From positions 92,668 to 156,667 of the forward strand of contig NZ_SDHY01000007.1 in assembly GCF_004118285.1 (NCBI RefSeq): a stretch of 64,000 bases of DNA, written 5' to 3'. The notes below the pieces were generated by a model, which was not told the origin of the DNA, ran no database searches, and saw only the letters and a list, made by a program, of their open reading frames with translations. The position numbers were made by a program, and so were the translations under genes. Of the stretch, positions 62,981 through 64,000 are shown in pieces. This DNA is from Aquirufa rosea (lineage in GTDB: Bacteria; Bacteroidota; Bacteroidia; Cytophagales; Spirosomataceae). Within the stretch, counting starts at the first letter, position 1. Each line of letters opens with the position of its first letter.

Positions 62981-63725
62981 ATAAAAATCTACTCAGTTCA
63001 AAAAAACATCCATTAGATTGGTCTTACACCTTTAAATTATATTTAAATTAGAATCTATTCTTTTTGTAAATACAACTTTTAAAACGTGTCAGGTAATTGA
63101 TTATTTATGTTTTTAAAGGGATGTATATTAGGTATAATCAAAGATTTAAATTTCAAATGAATCTAAATTTCCGTCATAATGAAAATTTTATTCCCTGATA
63201 TTTAAAAAGTGGAATTACAAGGCCTCATTTTTAAATTTTATTATTTCATTTTTCGTATGATTTTATTTGGTTAATATTCCAAAAATCTAAATTATATAAA
63301 AATAAAAAGACAACAAATCTCCATATTGTTGGGGACATTAATTCTTCCTTTTAGAGTAACACGACAAAAAGTAGCCTTTTCTATTGATTCAAGCAAAAAA
63401 GAAATTGAAGCATGGAATGTAAAATTCGGGGCAATTGTGAAAAACATAGACTCAGTTGGTTTTGCCAATTTATATTCTTTGAATACCGTTCAAATAAATC
63501 CCAATGCCCCACAAATTGAAGAAAGAATCAATATTTAAAAAGTGCTTCTGATCAATTTAAACTAATTATCTAAACCAACTTAACCTTGGTGGAAGCACGA
63601 GAGTTTAATTCAAATAAAAATGATTTAATTTTAAACTGGCAGTTAATTAGTAGTACTTAGACCAACAAAATGTCTAAATATGTTTCAATTAAATTTCATA
63701 TTGACTCCTTTAATTATGTTATACG
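62981..63725. other. AT-rich stretch with no well supported gene
   Basis: About 745 nt, strongly AT-rich. The only frame of note is 63326-63538. No palindrome, tRNA or promoter of the window's consensus type was found. Confidence 0.5.
63326..63538 (+). CDS. Possible short protein or gene remnant
   Basis: A 70-aa frame starting at TTG, open upstream to a stop near 63272 with no ATG. The composition looks protein-like (LGTLILPFRVTRQKV, VGFANLYSLNTVQINPN), with a hydrophobic start, but no family was recognised. A remnant of a larger gene is as likely as a gene. Confidence 0.2.
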   Translation: MLGTLILPFRVTRQKVAFSIDSSKKEIEAWNVKFGAIVKNIDSVGFANLYSLNTVQINPNAPQIEERINI

Positions 63726-64000
63726 TTATTTGAGATTTAATCTATTTATAATTAAGAAAGCTGAAATATTCGGCTTAACCTCATAAAAATCAACATTATA
63801 ATAGTATACACCATCCGGTAGAATTGTTGAATTATATTCACCACCCCAATTGTTTTTATAGTCTTTGGTTTCAAATACTACCTCACCCCAACGGTTGAAT
63901 ATGGTTAAGGTATTCTTTGTGCCCAAAATGCCTGGGATGATTAACTTGTCATTTTTGCCATCACCATTAGGCGAGATACCTTGTGGGATGAAAGAAGGAC
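63726..64000 (-). CDS. C-terminus of a type IX secretion cargo protein, type B sorting domain (partial, cut by right edge)
   Basis: Reading the minus strand from the window edge gives 91 codons to the stop: [17 protein letters not shown], then [36 protein letters not shown]. These are the blocks of the gliding-motility-associated C-terminal (CHU_C, type B) domain that directs large surface proteins through the type IX system. The body of the protein lies beyond the window. Confidence 0.9.
   Translation of the reverse strand, partial: PSFIPQGISPNGDGKNDKLIIPGILGTKNTLTIFNRWGEVVFETKDYKNNWGGEYNSTILPDGVYYYNVDFYEVKPNISAFLIINRLNLK

Noticed and set aside
57684..64000. Integrase or attachment repeat marking an island at tRNA-Val
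   Set aside because: No integrase gene and no copy of the tRNA 3' end was found in the window; the island idea rests only on base composition and position.

Overview
The window is a chromosomal piece of a Bacteroidota bacterium, most probably of the order Cytophagales. Grounds: gliding/type IX secretion traits (GldA-like and GldG proteins, C-terminal sorting domains), DUF4270, DUF6089, DUF1800/DUF1501 pairs, a long SecA, the uppS-bamA-ompH-ompH order, and promoters of the Bacteroidota type (TTG, 19 nt, TAnnTTTG). No rRNA, phage, CRISPR or insertion-sequence transposase was seen; there is one tRNA (Val, anticodon TAC). The genus is inference only.

Layout. 1-9.8 kb: ribBA (cut by the left edge), a GldA-like ATPase, an omega-amidase, a DUF4270 lipoprotein with a short glycogen-synthase-like protein, a flippase-like protein with rfaE2 and a YugP-type protease, an amino-acid permease, a glycosyltransferase and a PspC-like protein. 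9.8-25.7 kb: a cold-shock gene with a long leader, lysS, an HtrA protease, pdhB, aroB, gltX-small ORF-gatC, ridA, an EamA transporter, a DAHP synthase/chorismate mutase fusion, proline dehydrogenase, lspA, a TauE-like transporter, dps and an RhlE-type helicase. 25.9-32.4 kb: the outer-membrane biogenesis block (two ompH/skp genes, bamA, uppS, two DUF6089 genes). 32.5-35.4 kb: a first DUF1800-DUF1501 pair. 35.7-42.2 kb: an unknown membrane protein, secA, a cupin and a GT39-like enzyme.

42.2-44.2 kb holds the oddest gene set: an HPP membrane protein, a stand-alone VgrG-type spike tip, a PAAR protein and an ATC-hydrolase-family protein, with no contractile-injection machinery beside them. 44.2-50.2 kb: proB, aat and an arginine gene run (GNAT, argG, argC, argD-like) preceded by a previously unannotated 24-codon reading frame with five consecutive arginine codons, a candidate attenuation leader. 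50.3-57.5 kb: ppiD-like foldase, gldG, dnaN, a periplasmic thioredoxin and terC.

57.6-64 kb starts with tRNA-Val, is visibly more AT-rich, and carries a second, larger DUF1800-DUF1501 pair with a lipoprotein gene and a divergent Rieske lipoprotein, then a poor AT-rich stretch and the C-terminus of a large type IX cargo protein running off the right edge.

Non-coding structure: 33-bp palindromes (15-nt arms, 3-nt centre) at four intergenic sites, two near-identical copies of a ~230-bp element ending in a 155-bp part with 10-bp inverted ends, many rho-independent terminators, and several promoters with matching geometry.
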